In this document: positions 36,650 to 47,924 of the stretch, one piece after another
Layout: each line of letters starts with the position of its first letter
Position numbering within the stretch: position 1 is the first letter of the stretch
Assembly (NCBI GenBank): GCA_963691655.1
Contig: OY829328.1
Coordinates: 77,628,400 to 77,692,399, forward strand
Direction: 5' to 3'
Source: Toxonevra muliebris
Taxonomy: Eukaryota; Arthropoda; Insecta; Diptera; Pallopteridae
Length of the DNA: 64,000 bases
Position numbers and translations under genes: made by a program
The notes under the pieces: model-generated
The model's input: the letters and a program-made list of their open reading frames with translations, nothing else
Databases searched by the model: none
Told to the model about the DNA's origin: nothing

Positions 36650-38280
36650 CATGAAATTTTATATTTTATTTATTTCATTTTATTATTATTTGTATTTTTT
36701 TACATAATTTTTTTCTGCGTTTTTGGCTGAAAATTTACATATTTTATTTGCTGTTTTTGTTTTTTTTTTTTAATGTTTGTAAATTATATTGTAAAATATG
36801 TTCTTTGTTTTCTTTTACCATCAATTATTCAAATTTTATTTCTGGCTGGTTTTTTTTTTTGTGACATTTAGATGTAATTAAATATATTTATATATGTAGG
36901 TATATATAATTTTATGTTAATGCAATACGCTTAAAAATAATTAATGCTGCTATTTTGTTTTTGTTTTTTGTTTTTTTTGTGTTTCTGTTTTTCTTGTGTG
37001 TGTTTTTATTTTCAATTTATTTATTATTAATTTTAAATTGTTTTTTTGGATTTTATTTCTTATTTGTTTTTAGTTTTATAAAATGTGTGTTTTTGTTGTT
37101 TTTGTAATATATATTCAAATAGCATTTTCGTATATATAACATTTATTTAATAATATTATTATTTTTATTTATGATAAATTTATACACAATTTATTTTTAT
37201 TTTAATTATTTTATGTACAAAGATTTTTTCTTTTCTTTATTTTGCTGTGCAAAATTTGAATTTGTTTGTTTTTTTTGTTTAATTTATTATTTTTGTTTCT
37301 TGTTTTCTTATAAAATCAGTGAATTTCTTTTTCAATTATTATTTTTATAATTATGTATTTAAGTCTATTTTTATGTAAATAGTTTATTTTTAATTATTAT
37401 TTTTTTTAATATTTTCATATTATTAAATAAATAATATATATGTTTTTTTTTTTGTTTTGGACAGAAATATATAAATATTTTGTTTTAGGTTTGTTATGAA
37501 AAAGAAATTTCCATATTTTCTTTTTACAGTTTTCAAATTTTCTTTTTAGTTTTCTTATGTTCTTTTTACAGTTCTCATATTTTCTCTTTTGGTTTTCATA
37601 TATTCTTTATTATTTTCATATTTTCATATTTTCGTATTTTCGTTTCCATTTTCCATCAATTTATTTTTATTGTTTTTGCTTACAATTTTCTTGGCCAAGC
37701 AATTTTTTTAGTTTAGATTTTTTTTGTTTTGCCAAAAGTTTTTGAAATAAATTATTTAATTTTTTTTTCTCTAATATCTATACTTTTTCTAAATTATGTA
37801 TTCGAAGAACAACATTTTGTTGTATGTGTTTTTTTTTGTTCACATTCTCTTATAAAACTAAATTTACATAGTCTTTTTGTTACAATGTTTTTTTCTTTTC
37901 ATTTATTTTTTTATTTTATTTTTTTTACAAATTTATAATTTAATCAAACAAAAAATGCATTTGACTAAAAAATTTAAATCTAAACTTTTATTTTTTCATT
38001 TGTTTAAAATATAAAAAATATTATTTATTATTGTTTTTTATTTATTAGTTACTCAAATTTATTTATTACATTACAAAATTTATTATTAACTTTTTTTTTT
38101 AAATTTGTTCTGTTTTTCTTTTGCATGTAAATGTTCGTTGCTACAGTTTGTTTTATTATTTATCTTCTAATAACTAATAATAAAAATATGATGTATAGTT
38201 ATTGTGTAATTAATAAAAAATGTAACAAAAAAAAAAAAAACCAAAACGTTTAGTTTTTGTATATTTTCTTATGAAAACTA
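36650..38280. other. Extremely AT-rich, T-skewed block
   Basis: About 1.6 kb is almost pure A/T with strong T excess on the plus strand. It includes TTTTCATATTTTC-type imperfect tandem units near 37515-37650 and many T runs. No coding sequence is supported; open frames here are Phe-rich artefacts of T runs. It may be a decayed satellite-like or matrix-attachment-type region, but I see no direct evidence for a function. Confidence 0.5.
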
Positions 38281-38691
38281 ACTACTCATTTACACTAGTC
38301 AACGTGAAATTTGCGCCCGCAATCTCATGTGTCATTTCTAAATAATTTTAATTCACGGAATTCGATGACGAAAGAAGAAATATTTTAATAAATCACAAAA
38401 GGGATTTTCATAAGAAAAATTATAATAATAAAGTAATTACTGATAAAAATTGAAAATCTTGAATCATTCTAAATCTGAATCTTAAATATAAAAAAAATGG
38501 AAGCATAGATAGAAAAAAGTTCAAACTTTAGGAACATAGAATTAATAAAGTCAAAAAGTCTTTGGATAAGGTTTGTTTAAAAAAGAGTTTTTTCTGTTAA
38601 TAGCAATAAAACTCGGGCCCACACCTTTGGCACCAATTGTCGGCAATGGCTGCTAAACCATCCCAGTATACTCTTGCGAGCTTCGTCATTT

Positions 38692-39087
38692 GCTGCATTC
38701 ACGACACTCATCAATTGCTAAACAGTTGCAGCTCATCAATTTGCGTGTCGTGATCATGCTGCTACTTTTTAGCGTTAACTATTCTATTGTGACTATTGTT
38801 AACTATTCTATTTTCGTCTTTAACAATAATGAATATAAATAATTTAATGTTTTTGTAAACTATGTTTGATGATGGCGTTAATATGAATATGTTTCAGCCA
38901 TAATAAACAAAAGAATATATATATATAGAAAAATTAGATAAACATAAGACGCTGTACAAAAATCAACCGATGAAAAGTATCGTACAAATTTTTCGCTACC
39001 AAAAATGGCGTTTGCTCACTAAAAATGGTGCCATTCACAATAGAATTTTACAACTGTTTAGGAATTGATGAGTGTCGTGAATGCAGC
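38692..39087. repeat. 37-bp inverted repeat, 322 bp apart
   Basis: The arm at 38692-38728 begins GCTGCATTCACGACACTCAT and ends AAACAGTTG. The arm at 39051-39087 is its complement with one mismatch. Further inward the arms share ATTCTATTGTG and its complement. The enclosed ~320 bp is AT-rich and non-coding. This is either a foldback/MITE element or the product of two inverted insertions; CATTT and CATTG outside the arms could be a short target duplication. Confidence 0.65.
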
Positions 39088-39347
39088 CATTGATATCTTC
39101 TAGCTCGGAGAAGGATCGGGTTTCCGAATGAAAATGAAGTGCAAGGCAGTCAAATAACAGCTGTGACACTGATTTGATCTCTTGAACACAGATTCTACAA
39201 AAAAAAAAAAAAACAGAAACAGTGAGCTGTTCTCTAATAGCTAGATTGCTTTTTTAGACTGGTAGAAGTTTTGATAACTGTTATTTGACAGCTGGTAGAA
39301 GACATTTGCTTTTGACATTTCCATTCAGTAAGCATTGACAAATAATC

Positions 39348-41300
39348 ATGGAAAGAATGACACCGCAAATACGTTAACAAATTGTTGAAATTTATTTTCA
39401 AAATCGCCAAACTTATAGAGCACCACTTTGTGAAATTTGTGATTTACATAATCGTCCATCAGAGCGGCTTATTCGTCGAACTATTTCGGACAACACTTTC
39501 TCTACTCGATGCAACAACAACAAGACAAAGAACTGTACATACAGAAGAAAATATCGATGTTGTAAGTGCTACTATCTCCTGGACTGTCCCCAGGACAGAA
39601 TGGACATACTGTATAGTTTTGAGAAACACTTTGTTGTAAAATTTAGTAGTAAGAACGAATGGGAGGGTATAGAGTATAACTACACACTCAAAGAACACAC
39701 GATTAAGTGGTATACAGATGGGTCACGAATAGAGGATGGAACTAGGGTAGGAGTATTTGAGCCAAGAATCAAACACTCTGAGCCGATAGGGAAATATCCC
39801 AGTACCTTTTAAGCTGAAATTCATGCAATCAATATATGTGTGCAATTCAAAATGGACAGGAAGTACAAACGGCAAGATATCGCTATGATGTCGGTCAGCC
39901 AGGCACCTCCTTTGAGATCACCTCTAAACTGATGTAGAACTGTTTGAGCGAGCGCAATCAACTGGGCAAGGATAATAAAGTTGTTCTATGTTGGATCCCT
40001 GGACATTTAGGAATAGGGAATAATGAACATGCAGACGAGCTTGCCACTTTCATGAGAGTTGAACCCTTTTGTGGAATAGGAGATAGCGTAATCAGGGAAT
40101 TCATCAAGCAGAAAAAGAGGCAAGAACTCTTTACCAATCTTCCGAGACTGAGGCAATCCGAAGCGCTTCTAGGTAACTATAATAAGAGTTGAAACGCATT
40201 CTGCATTGGTCTCAACAAAAATAGTTTGCGCATATTAGTTGTATTCTGACCGGGCACTGCGGACTCAGAGAACACCTTTGTATAGGGATTGAGGAAAGCT
40301 TAATATGCAGGTTTTTTTTTTTAATGAGGAAGAAGAATCATCAGAACATATTTTTGCTCAGTGTGGAGCATTGTTCCACAAAAGAATGAAATGTCTGGGT
40401 ATGTAGCAAGCGGCCAGCACAGAACCAGCTTCCATAGATCCAATACGTAATACTCAAATTCTTGAGGGATACCGAACTGGATGAGGTACTCTAGGCAAAT
40501 TAGAGTAGATATAGAAGAGGGACGTAATGCAATGCAGGTTGCGGTACAACGATAAAAACCTCTCTAACAATACATTGCAATACAAGCGCTAATATTCATG
40601 AAGATCCAAATTTGCCTATTCGTTGACATTTACAACAAGTTGGACTCTGTGTATCTACTACATGGAAAACTTTACGTAAAGAAATTTGTCTACACCAATA
40701 CAAGATCTAATTGTTTCAAGAACTAAACCCACTCGACTATAATAAGCATCGTTTGTTTGCTGATAGATTGCTTAAATTTGATTCACTTTTTTGTCGAAAA
40801 ATTGTTTTTACTGATAAAGCTCATTTCTGGTTGAACTGCTACATAAACAAGTAAAATTGTCGTATATGGAGCAAAAACAATCCTCAAGAAGCTCTGCAGA
40901 TTTCATTGCATTATTAATAATGCACCGTATGGTGTGATTTAAAAACAATGCTAGAGTTAATGATACAGTGAATGGTGATAGTTACAGATCGCTGATCAAT
41001 GATCTTTTGTTTCAAAACATGAACTCTTATCGACCCGGAAGTGTTTGGGTTTCAACAAGATAGTGCTACACTTCACACTGCTACCAACCATAACAACTGA
41101 TTTATTGAAAGAAAGATTTAGTGATAAATTTATTTCGTGAAATGATCCAACTAATTGGGCTTCAAGATCATGCGACATAAATCCACTGGATTATTTTCTT
41201 TAGGGTTATGGGAAGTCATTAGTTCAGGCTGGTAAACCGGAAACTATAGACGAAGCCAACATAATTCGTGTTATTGATGAAATAAGGAAATATTAAATGT
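39348..41300 (+). pseudogene. DD41D mariner transposase, split by a LINE insertion
   Basis: The first part (39348-39577) reads from MERMTPQIR through NRPSERLIRRTIS to TEENIDVVSATIS. The second part (about 40597-41300) resumes the same protein with EDPNLPIR, CVSTTWKTLRKE, LFQELNPLDYNKHR, KIVFTDKAHFWLN and FGFQQDSATLHT, and ends with NWASRSCDINPLDYFL. These are rosa-like mariner motifs with DD41D spacing. Between them lies about 1 kb of LINE DNA. Many stops and frameshifts show the copy is inactive. No terminal inverted repeats were found with confidence. Confidence 0.8.
39578..40583 (+). mobile_element. LINE 3' fragment (RNase H plus 3' tail) nested in the mariner
   Basis: It encodes a decayed RNase H: HTIKWYTDGSRIEDGTRVGV, then an AEIHAI block and KVVLCWIPGHLGIGNNEHAD, followed by the Cys/His tail region, as in I/R1-type LINEs. 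The flanks AAGTGCTACTATCT (39564-39577) and AAGCGCTAATATTC (40584-40597) match at 10 of 14 positions and look like an eroded target duplication. The 3' tail, with CAAAAGAATGAAATGTCTGG and TACTCTAGGCAAATTAGA, recurs in the copy at 45480-46395, so both belong to one family. It is 5'-truncated, as is usual for LINEs. Confidence 0.8.
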
Positions 41301-43737
41301 CACAAAATTAGCTTTAAAACAAAAAATCAAAAAAAAATTTGGCATCATACTTCAATTTTTATGTGTTTTATTTAAAATCAAAGTTCTAGCACTCTTTAAA
41401 AAAACAACACCCTTTATATTAACTACCAGATAGTAGTGGTGCATAAATTGAGTATTTTTCAGTACTTCAAACTTGTTCGAATAATTCACATTCGCATTTG
41501 CGAATAGTTCGCATAATTTTCAGTATTTGCATTCGCAAATTTTTATTCGAATAATTTATGTGAGTTTTTGTCACGTTCCAAAAAAAGCTAATAAAAGTTA
41601 GCATCACTGAGCTGCAAAATTACTTTTTCCCAATAATAAAAATAATGGAATGACTTTAAATATTTTTGCCTTAAAAAAAAAAATTGGCATTTCCATTCGG
41701 ATTCGCAAATTTCTGTTTTAATTTTTCGCATTCGTATTCGCTTTTTCATTATTCGCACAATCCTACTTGATACTTTTGGAGCAAGTATTCGATACTTTTC
41801 GAGCAAGTATTCGATATTTTTCGAACAAGTATTCAATACTTTATTTATACCCTATATCTCAATTAAAGCCAACTATGACTTATAGTTTTTTTTGCAAGTT
41901 TATTGACATAAGTAAATGTTTGAATTTAAGTGTAATCATTATTAATTTTTTCAACTGAATTTAAGTCGATCGTTGGCTGTTTCGTTACTATGCGCTATCA
42001 TAAACTAGTAATTCTTCCATCTATGAGAAATTTCATGGTAAATAAAATATAAAAATTTTATCTACCTATTTTGCATGATGAAAGTTGCTTGAATTGTTTA
42101 AATCGATGACTACTTTACACTTTGTCATCGACTACCTAATACCCAAACACTCGACACTCATGAACCATTCTCAGAGAGTATACAATAAACATAACTGGTA
42201 GTCAGGGCGAATTTACACAGGGAATCATTTGTTACAGCTTCAAAAAAGTTTGTTGTAATTTTCAGCGCAGAATTAAAGATAAACACTGATGGAGAATGAA
42301 TGCATTACTTGCCTCAAATTTTCAAAAACAGAGTTCGGTATACGTAAAACATAAATAATCTCCTAAACCGTGATTACAAATAGTAAGGAGTACCTAGGAT
42401 TTCTTAAAAAATTTCTCAAATAAAAAATAACCTTGTGCTAAGAGGTGCACGTACATAAAAAAAACGTAATTATGCTTGTAAGTTTTAATACTGCTTAAAA
42501 TAATTTCCCGTGTAAATTCGACCTAAACGTTCAAAGAGTTTATCAAATAAAAATAAAGTTTTAGTTCGTTTACAATTGACTAAAATTAAAAGACTGCAAG
42601 AATCTTGACTTCCCAAAAAGTGCTTAAAAGGGCATAAAAACATTAGAAAAAAAGCAATCATGCTAACTGAACAGATTTTTTACCGTTCTCGGTTGACACC
42701 TCTGATTTTTACATTCAGCTTCTTTATTTCTTATGGAAGTTCTATTTTTCGTAATAATTTTTTCAGTGTTCTCTCTTCTTTGGCAGGCTCATCAAGTAAA
42801 AGTGTTACCATATTCACGAAAAACAGAGATATTAGATCTTTTTGCGGAAGTAGCATGCAACTAAAAATTCGTAGTAGATTTTAGCTCAAGAGGGGAGTGT
42901 CGGAGTCGATTTTAAAATTTTGCGAAAAATGTAGTAAATTTACTACGATCGTAGTAAAGTCCGAACCCTGCTCACACATATTTAATACGTGTAAATTGAG
43001 AGAGAGAGAGAGAGAGACAGAGAGATATCTTTAATTGGCGCTGAATATTCAAGCAAGCTTGCCTGAACCTCACCGCACCTCAGCGATAACAATAAAACAA
43101 TACACATTTTTTGAGAGTTTTTCTCTCCCTGGTCATAAAGTTTTGACAATAGTTAGATAGAAATTATGTTTGACGGCCGTGATGCAAAATAAGTTCAAAT
43201 CTGTTGACTAGTGTTATTTGTTATATTTTTATTTTTGGATTTAAATTGTGAAAATGTTAAAAACAAAAAAACTAAAAATGGTTAAGATTAAATAAAATTT
43301 TTGTATTTTTTTTGTATGGTTTTGTTTTATGTATCTACAATGTTGACAATTTATTTATTTTTTTTTAATTTTGTTTATTTGTCAGGGTTTTATTATTTTT
43401 ACAAAATTATTATTATTGTTTTGCTAGAGTAATGGAAAGCTCATTTGATGTTTCTTGTTATGTATTTTTTTTCCTTTTTGTGAGATTATGAATTATATTT
43501 TATATTTTTAATTTTCATTGAAAGAGAGAAATTAAGCAAGAAAATCGCAACCTCAAACTTTAAAACAAATTTTTTCTTAATTTTTTTTTTTCGTTTCCAG
43601 CAGACATATGTTAGTGAGCTATCGAGTGATTTCAACTATCGATAGTTAGTAACTGAATGATTTTGAATATCGAACGATTTTTTCATCAAATTATTTATTT
43701 CCCAACTATTGATTGAATATAAATTTTTTGGTATTCA
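41300..43737. other. Non-coding, AT-rich; a few simple repeats
   Basis: Contains repeated TTCGAGCAAGTATTCGATAC-like phrases near 41770-41830, CATTCGCAAAT-type phrases at 41490-41560 and 41695-41760, and a GA microsatellite at 42998-43016. GTCCGAACCCTG near 42958 looks like a hAT terminus but I could not find its partner. No gene is supported. Confidence 0.4.
42998..43016. repeat. GA microsatellite
   Basis: A run of GAGAGA units, followed by an interrupted CAGAGAGA. A simple repeat without other context. Confidence 0.85.
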
Positions 43738-43806
43738 CCACGTTGTCCTGATAAATGAGCGCTAGACTGGAGTCCCAGCTGCCTCAGGTTCGATAAGATA
43801 AAGGGA
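43738..43806 (+). repeat. tRNA-derived SINE-like fragment
   Basis: The sequence has GAGCGCTAGACTGGAGTCCC followed by CAGCTGCCTCAGGTTCGATA. This matches the tRNA pattern of an A-box region, a variable part and a B box (GGTTCGA). It is degenerate and no acceptor stem closes, so a functional tRNA is unlikely. It is probably a SINE head or tRNA pseudogene. Confidence 0.45.
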
Positions 43807-43964
43807 AAATGCTTTAAAAAATGTTCCGTTCTTCCCATCACTAGTGCATGTATGTATCTCCAAAAAAAATCCAATACTGCAGCTGCAGAGGCTTGAGTGA
43901 AGTAACCCTTTTATTATTAGTTAACAGGATGTGCACTGCGACCTTAAGATCTATTGTGCCCCAG

Positions 43965-44035
43965 GATCTAAAGTAACCATTGCTCACGATGAAGTTGTGA
44001 ATCTTTTAACAGTTTTCTAATTTCCAATACTGATG
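43965..44035 (+). repeat. Dispersed repeat, also at 44872-44942
   Basis: TTGCTCACGATGAAGTTGTG, then TCTTTTAACAGTTTTC and CCAATACTGA, recurs at 44872-44942 as TTGCTCACAGAGAAGTTTTG, then TCTTCTAACAGTTTTC and CAATACCGA. Both are non-coding and in the same orientation. The family is not identified. Confidence 0.6.
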
Positions 44036-44387
44036 ACCAGGGAGACGAAAAAAAAATAAATAAAATTTAAAATCTATAGTATTCAACAATTTTTCAAATA
44101 TTTTTTTATCTCTATCTTTTTCTTTCTCATAAGCGACATAGTCAAAAATACGAAAATCTGAAATTTCAAAATTTTATTTTGTCTTTTTTCCGATCCCTGC
44201 TGATGCCTAATATAAAATAAATCTCAGAAATAATTTACAGCCGAAGAAACAGATGTTGATAATTATTTTAGCATTCCATCATGACGAGGCCAAAAAAGGA
44301 ATGATGGTATTTTTTCACGAAATTCAGTGTCTAACTAATGAGTCTTTACCCGAAAGATGGTAATATAATTATACATATGTATATAAG

Positions 44388-44531
44388 AGAAACCTGTTGA
44401 CGGGTATCCGCTGTCAAAATTAAAACGTATGTAGTGGCACAGAGTTGAGGCGAAACGGCTTTCTCATCAACTGAGATCTCTTTCTGTTTTACTCGTCGGC
44501 GATAGCAAGACAGAGTTGTATATCTGATCAA
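44388..44531 (+). repeat. Dispersed repeat family, copy 3
   Basis: GAGAAACCTGTTGACGGGTA, then CCGCTGTCAAAATTAAAACG, GGCACAGAGTTGAGGCG, TTTCTCATCAACTGAGATCT, TTTTACTCGTCGGCGATAGC and GACAGAGTTG. The order matches the complement of 12812-12990 over about 140 bp. It stands about 100 bp before a MADF fragment, so it could be the end of an element that encodes a MADF protein. Confidence 0.7.
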
Positions 44532-44633
44532 CTGATTGTCAACTTATTACAAGATTTTTGGCGCGAAATCATTAAAATGAATAATTTTTGTGAAAAACAT
44601 AATAATTTATGTAAATAATAATAATTAAAAATT

Positions 44634-44760
44634 AACAACAAAATTATTAAGTTGCTAATAGAAGAAATGCGAAAGTGTAGATGTTTGTACGATTCATTCA
44701 TGAAGGACTACAGAAATGAACGATACAATTTGGGAACAAATTGGGAATACTGCAAATTCA
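44634..44760 (+). pseudogene. MADF domain fragment
   Basis: The frame reads KLLIEEMRKCRCLYDSFMKD followed by YRNERYN and LGTNWEY. This is the beginning of a MADF (Myb/SANT-like) domain: LIEExRKxxCLYD, then DYRN, then W. The rest of the domain is missing, and an in-frame stop lies shortly upstream. A fragment of a transposon accessory protein or of a dispersed MADF gene is most likely. Confidence 0.5.
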
Positions 44761-44871
44761 CAGGCACTGATAGTCTCGTAATACAGTTGCTAAGATCGAG
44801 GTGGCGGCGCCGAGTTGGTAAAGCGCAGTTTTGCAGAAAAATCACTTGCCACGCAGATGGTTGAGCGAAGA

Positions 44872-44942
44872 AACCCTTGCTCACAGAGAAGTTTTGAAGC
44901 AATTTGATCTTCTAACAGTTTTCATATTTTCAATACCGACGT
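44872..44942 (+). repeat. Second copy of the repeat at 43965-44035
   Basis: Same blocks in the same order as the first copy. It is separated from it by about 0.9 kb that contains the dispersed repeat and the MADF fragment. Confidence 0.6.
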
Positions 44943-45479
44943 TTAAATAAATCCCAGTCGAAGACTAGTTGCTAGGGCGGAGTTTTGCATAAAATTTTCC
45001 TGCCAATTTGAGATTTTTCGAGTCTCCCATGTGTTTTCCAATGTCTGCGAAATTTGGAAAATAAAAAATATGATCACATAAAATCCTCGACTTAAACCAC
45101 TGTCTATGCAACATTTTGAGATTCCTTTAGCAATACACAGATTACATCCAACCAAAAAACACCTTAGCTAAACAATCTCTTTAGTGCCATCCTTAGGAAG
45201 CACACTTAGTGAACAATTTAAATTAATATGATTTCCATTACCGGAATTGCATTTTCTATGCACTTGACTTTGCTTTTTGCACTTACCTAATCTTCCGGAG
45301 TGAATTCGATGAGATCTCGAAGATTGAGTTAAAGAGAAAATGATGTCATACCTAAGCAACACAAAATGGATATAAACAGACGAATGCTAGGCCAAACTAT
45401 AATGGGGAAGGAAGGGGGCAGGGCAGCAATTCAACTTGCCTATCTATATATTCCCTGAAGAAATATCTAAACTTAAATA

Positions 45480-46395
45480 GGAATTTTTAGGTTTATAGAC
45501 TCAGAACATATTTCGGAACATTGTAGAGCAATGATTCACAAAAGAATGAAATGTCTGGGTAAGCACCAAAAGCATAGTACTGAATTAGGCTATCAGTACG
45601 ACAGTTTGGCCTCAGAAAAGCGCGTTCTGAAGCGCGCAATGAAGATATAACAAGAAGAAGTTAGACATAAAAAATGCCTTCAACTCGACGAACTGACCTC
45701 AGATTATGAGTGCACTCAGAGTATTTGAAGTACCGGAGTACCTGTTAAAAATAATCGCAAACTACTTCGACAACAGGATTTTAATATACGCTACTGATGA
45801 CGGCGTGAAGGAGTATCATGCTAAGGGAGGCGTTCCGCTGGGATCCGTTCTTGGTCCAACGCTTTGAAACGGAATGTATGATTTGTATGATGTATGAATT
45901 GGATCTCCCGGAGGATACAACAACCATTGGATATGCAGACGACATCGCTATAGTGGGAGTAGCCAAACACTTGGACTTGCTATAGGCTATATGTTACGAC
46001 GTCATATCAAAGGTGAGAAGATGGCTGTACAATTCGAAGTTAGAATTGGTGGAACAGAAGACGGAAGTCGTGCTATTGAGCACCAGAGAAGTGCTTGAAG
46101 AACAGGTCATTATAGTTGGTGATCATCTCGTGTCCACATATCAAGTACTTAGGAGTACCTACTGACTCCAGAATGACGTTCAAGGATCACCTGAAAGCTG
46201 CTAGCTGCACGCATTATGCCGAACATAGGAGGCCCGCGCGAAAACAGGCGCCCGCTGCTTTCAACGGTTACTACGTCAGTAATCTTGTACTCTAGGCAGA
46301 TTAGATTAGATAAAGGCCGTACAATTATATCTTACAGGTCCCAAAACAGACAACAATAATCTCACCAACATTACAATACAGGTTTAAAGTGCTAA
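45480..46395 (+). pseudogene. LINE remnant, same family as 39578-40583
   Basis: At 45500-45570 a tail-type segment (SEHISEHCRAMIHKRMKCLG) matches the copy at 40350-40400. From 45720 a reverse transcriptase is visible in shifting frames: FEVPEYLLKIIANYFDNRIL, KGGVPLGSVLGPTL, then an ADDIAIVGVAK-like YADD region near 45930 and GPRENRRPLLSTVTTSVIL. At about 46287 the RT runs directly into the shared 3' tail (CTCTAGGCAGATTAGA), so the RNase H part is missing. Stops and frameshifts abound. Both copies are on the plus strand. Confidence 0.75.
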
Positions 46396-46488
46396 CATAT
46401 GTCTTACATAGACCATTTTTTTTCCTTTTACTGCTCCAGGGAGCTTAGGGCTTCTACTAAACATCGTGCATAGTATTAGTTTCATTAT

Positions 46489-46770
46489 TCATTTTGTTAT
46501 CATCTGGACAGGTGATTGGCCTACCGCAGATAATCCAGAGTTGATAGGACCATCATTTAGATTAGCGTTTTTCACCATACTGCCTTCAGTTCGTGTTAAG
46601 GCTGATATTTGAATGGATTTACAGTTGTGTGGTGAACGTGAGGGATTTGACTGTTTCATACCATTACCCTTAAGATGGCACTTTTTGTGTATGTATTCGT
46701 CATAATGGACGTCGCTAGTGCATTTGTGTTCTTTTATACAGTCGACTGGCGATACACAGAAGGAATTATT
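46489..46770 (-). other. Unassigned Cys/His-containing open frame (about 93 codons)
   Basis: The minus frame is open from the codon after a TAA (46773-46771) to a TGA at 46491-46489. It contains CVSPVDCIKEHKCTSDVHYD, then HKKCHLKGNGMKQ and SPHNCKSIQISALTRTEGSM. It has no early ATG; TATCGCCAG within it could be a weak splice acceptor. Its composition is less biased than the surrounding DNA. I recognise no family. It could be a lone exon or part of a transposon ORF, or chance. Confidence 0.25.
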
Positions 46771-46830
46771 TTATATGAGATAGATTTTTAGGTTATGACA
46801 TATGAAAAATGATGTTTTTTAGGAAAGCGT

Positions 46831-46902
46831 ACGGCCATGTCCTTGCCGGGAATCGAAGCCGGGACTCCTGATATGATAATCTAAATCATCGACCATAGTG
46901 TT
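46831..46902 (-). repeat. tRNA-derived SINE-like fragment (minus strand)
   Basis: On the minus strand, GGTCGATGATTTAGATTATC followed by GTCCCGGCTTCGATTCCCGG resembles the D-arm and the B box (GGCTTCGATTCC) of a tRNA-derived promoter. The acceptor stem does not close. It is the same general type as the units at 63533 and 63826. Confidence 0.5.
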
Positions 46903-47920
46903 ACTAAAAATGTTCAGACCCATTGAGAAATTACGTGCAACCTCCTACTTCTAACACTGTACCTGTAGTTACTGCAAAGTTAGGGCAAACTAACACTAGG
47001 TTCTAGAGATTAACGGACCCTCAAACATCAGTTAAGTTCTTATTTAGTTTCGTTTGGTTGTTGATTTTTTCTTTCTGTCTCTCTCTTCCTCTCACTAAAA
47101 AACAAAAACTTTTTAACAAGATTCGAATTAGATAAACATAATTAAACAGTGTAGCAAAATTTAACTTTGAAGAAAGTTCTCTTATGATATTTTCTAATAC
47201 ATAAATATGAGTGTTTTGGAAACAATTTTCTGAATATTCATACGACCCGAAATGTATGTTATTTATAATTTTATTTTTTTATTATTTCAACATAATATAA
47301 TACATACATATATATTTATTAATACATATACATATGTAGTTGTTATTTCATATACATACATAAATATAAAGTTTATAATTAATATTTATTTATTTATTTC
47401 TGTTTTGTTTCGTTGCGATACATATTTTTTTTTATCTCTGTCTTCTTAGTACTTCAATAATTTTCTTTTTATCAATTAAAAATAATAATATTTTCTTCAC
47501 AGCTGTATTAAAAACAAATTTAAAAAAAAGAAATAAATAATTTAATATAATTTTGCTAATTTTTTTTTTTGATAATTTAAAAATGCTGTGAAACAAAACA
47601 AAAAAAAGCTTCAAATTTTATCCATATATATTTATTATATTTATACTTTTCCATGGCATTTACAGAAGAGAATTTATATTTGTTTTTAAAACAGTATTAA
47701 ATTTTAGAATATATATTTTACTACTTATATATTTGCAAATAAAAGAGAAAATAAAAAATTTAAATTTTCTTTTCACAAAATTATTTATTTTTCTTTTTTA
47801 ATATAATTACATATTTGTTTCTTTTTTTATAATTAAATTTACTTATTTTTAATATATTATTTATGATTTAAAGCTATTTTGTTAATTTCATTTTATTTTA
47901 TGAACAAAACCAGATTTTTG
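46903..47920. other. Non-coding, AT-rich; nothing identified
   Basis: Contains TATACATA-type simple sequence around 47290-47370 and long A/T tracts. No coding sequence is supported. Confidence 0.4.
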
Positions 47921-47924
47921 TAGG

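Noticed and set aside
37557..37938. Phe-rich plus-strand open frames
   Set aside because: Products of T-rich low-complexity DNA; no conserved pattern or codon structure.
42660..42970. Possible hAT element ending in GTCCGAACCCTG
   Set aside because: The terminus looks right but I could not find a matching left end or 8-bp target duplication.
43738..43806. Functional tRNA gene
   Set aside because: B box present but acceptor and anticodon stems do not pair and the 3' part runs into unrelated sequence; treated as a SINE-like fragment.
47252..47614. Open frames rich in Ile, Tyr, Phe and Lys
   Set aside because: Arise from TATA/TTTA simple sequence; no recognisable protein.
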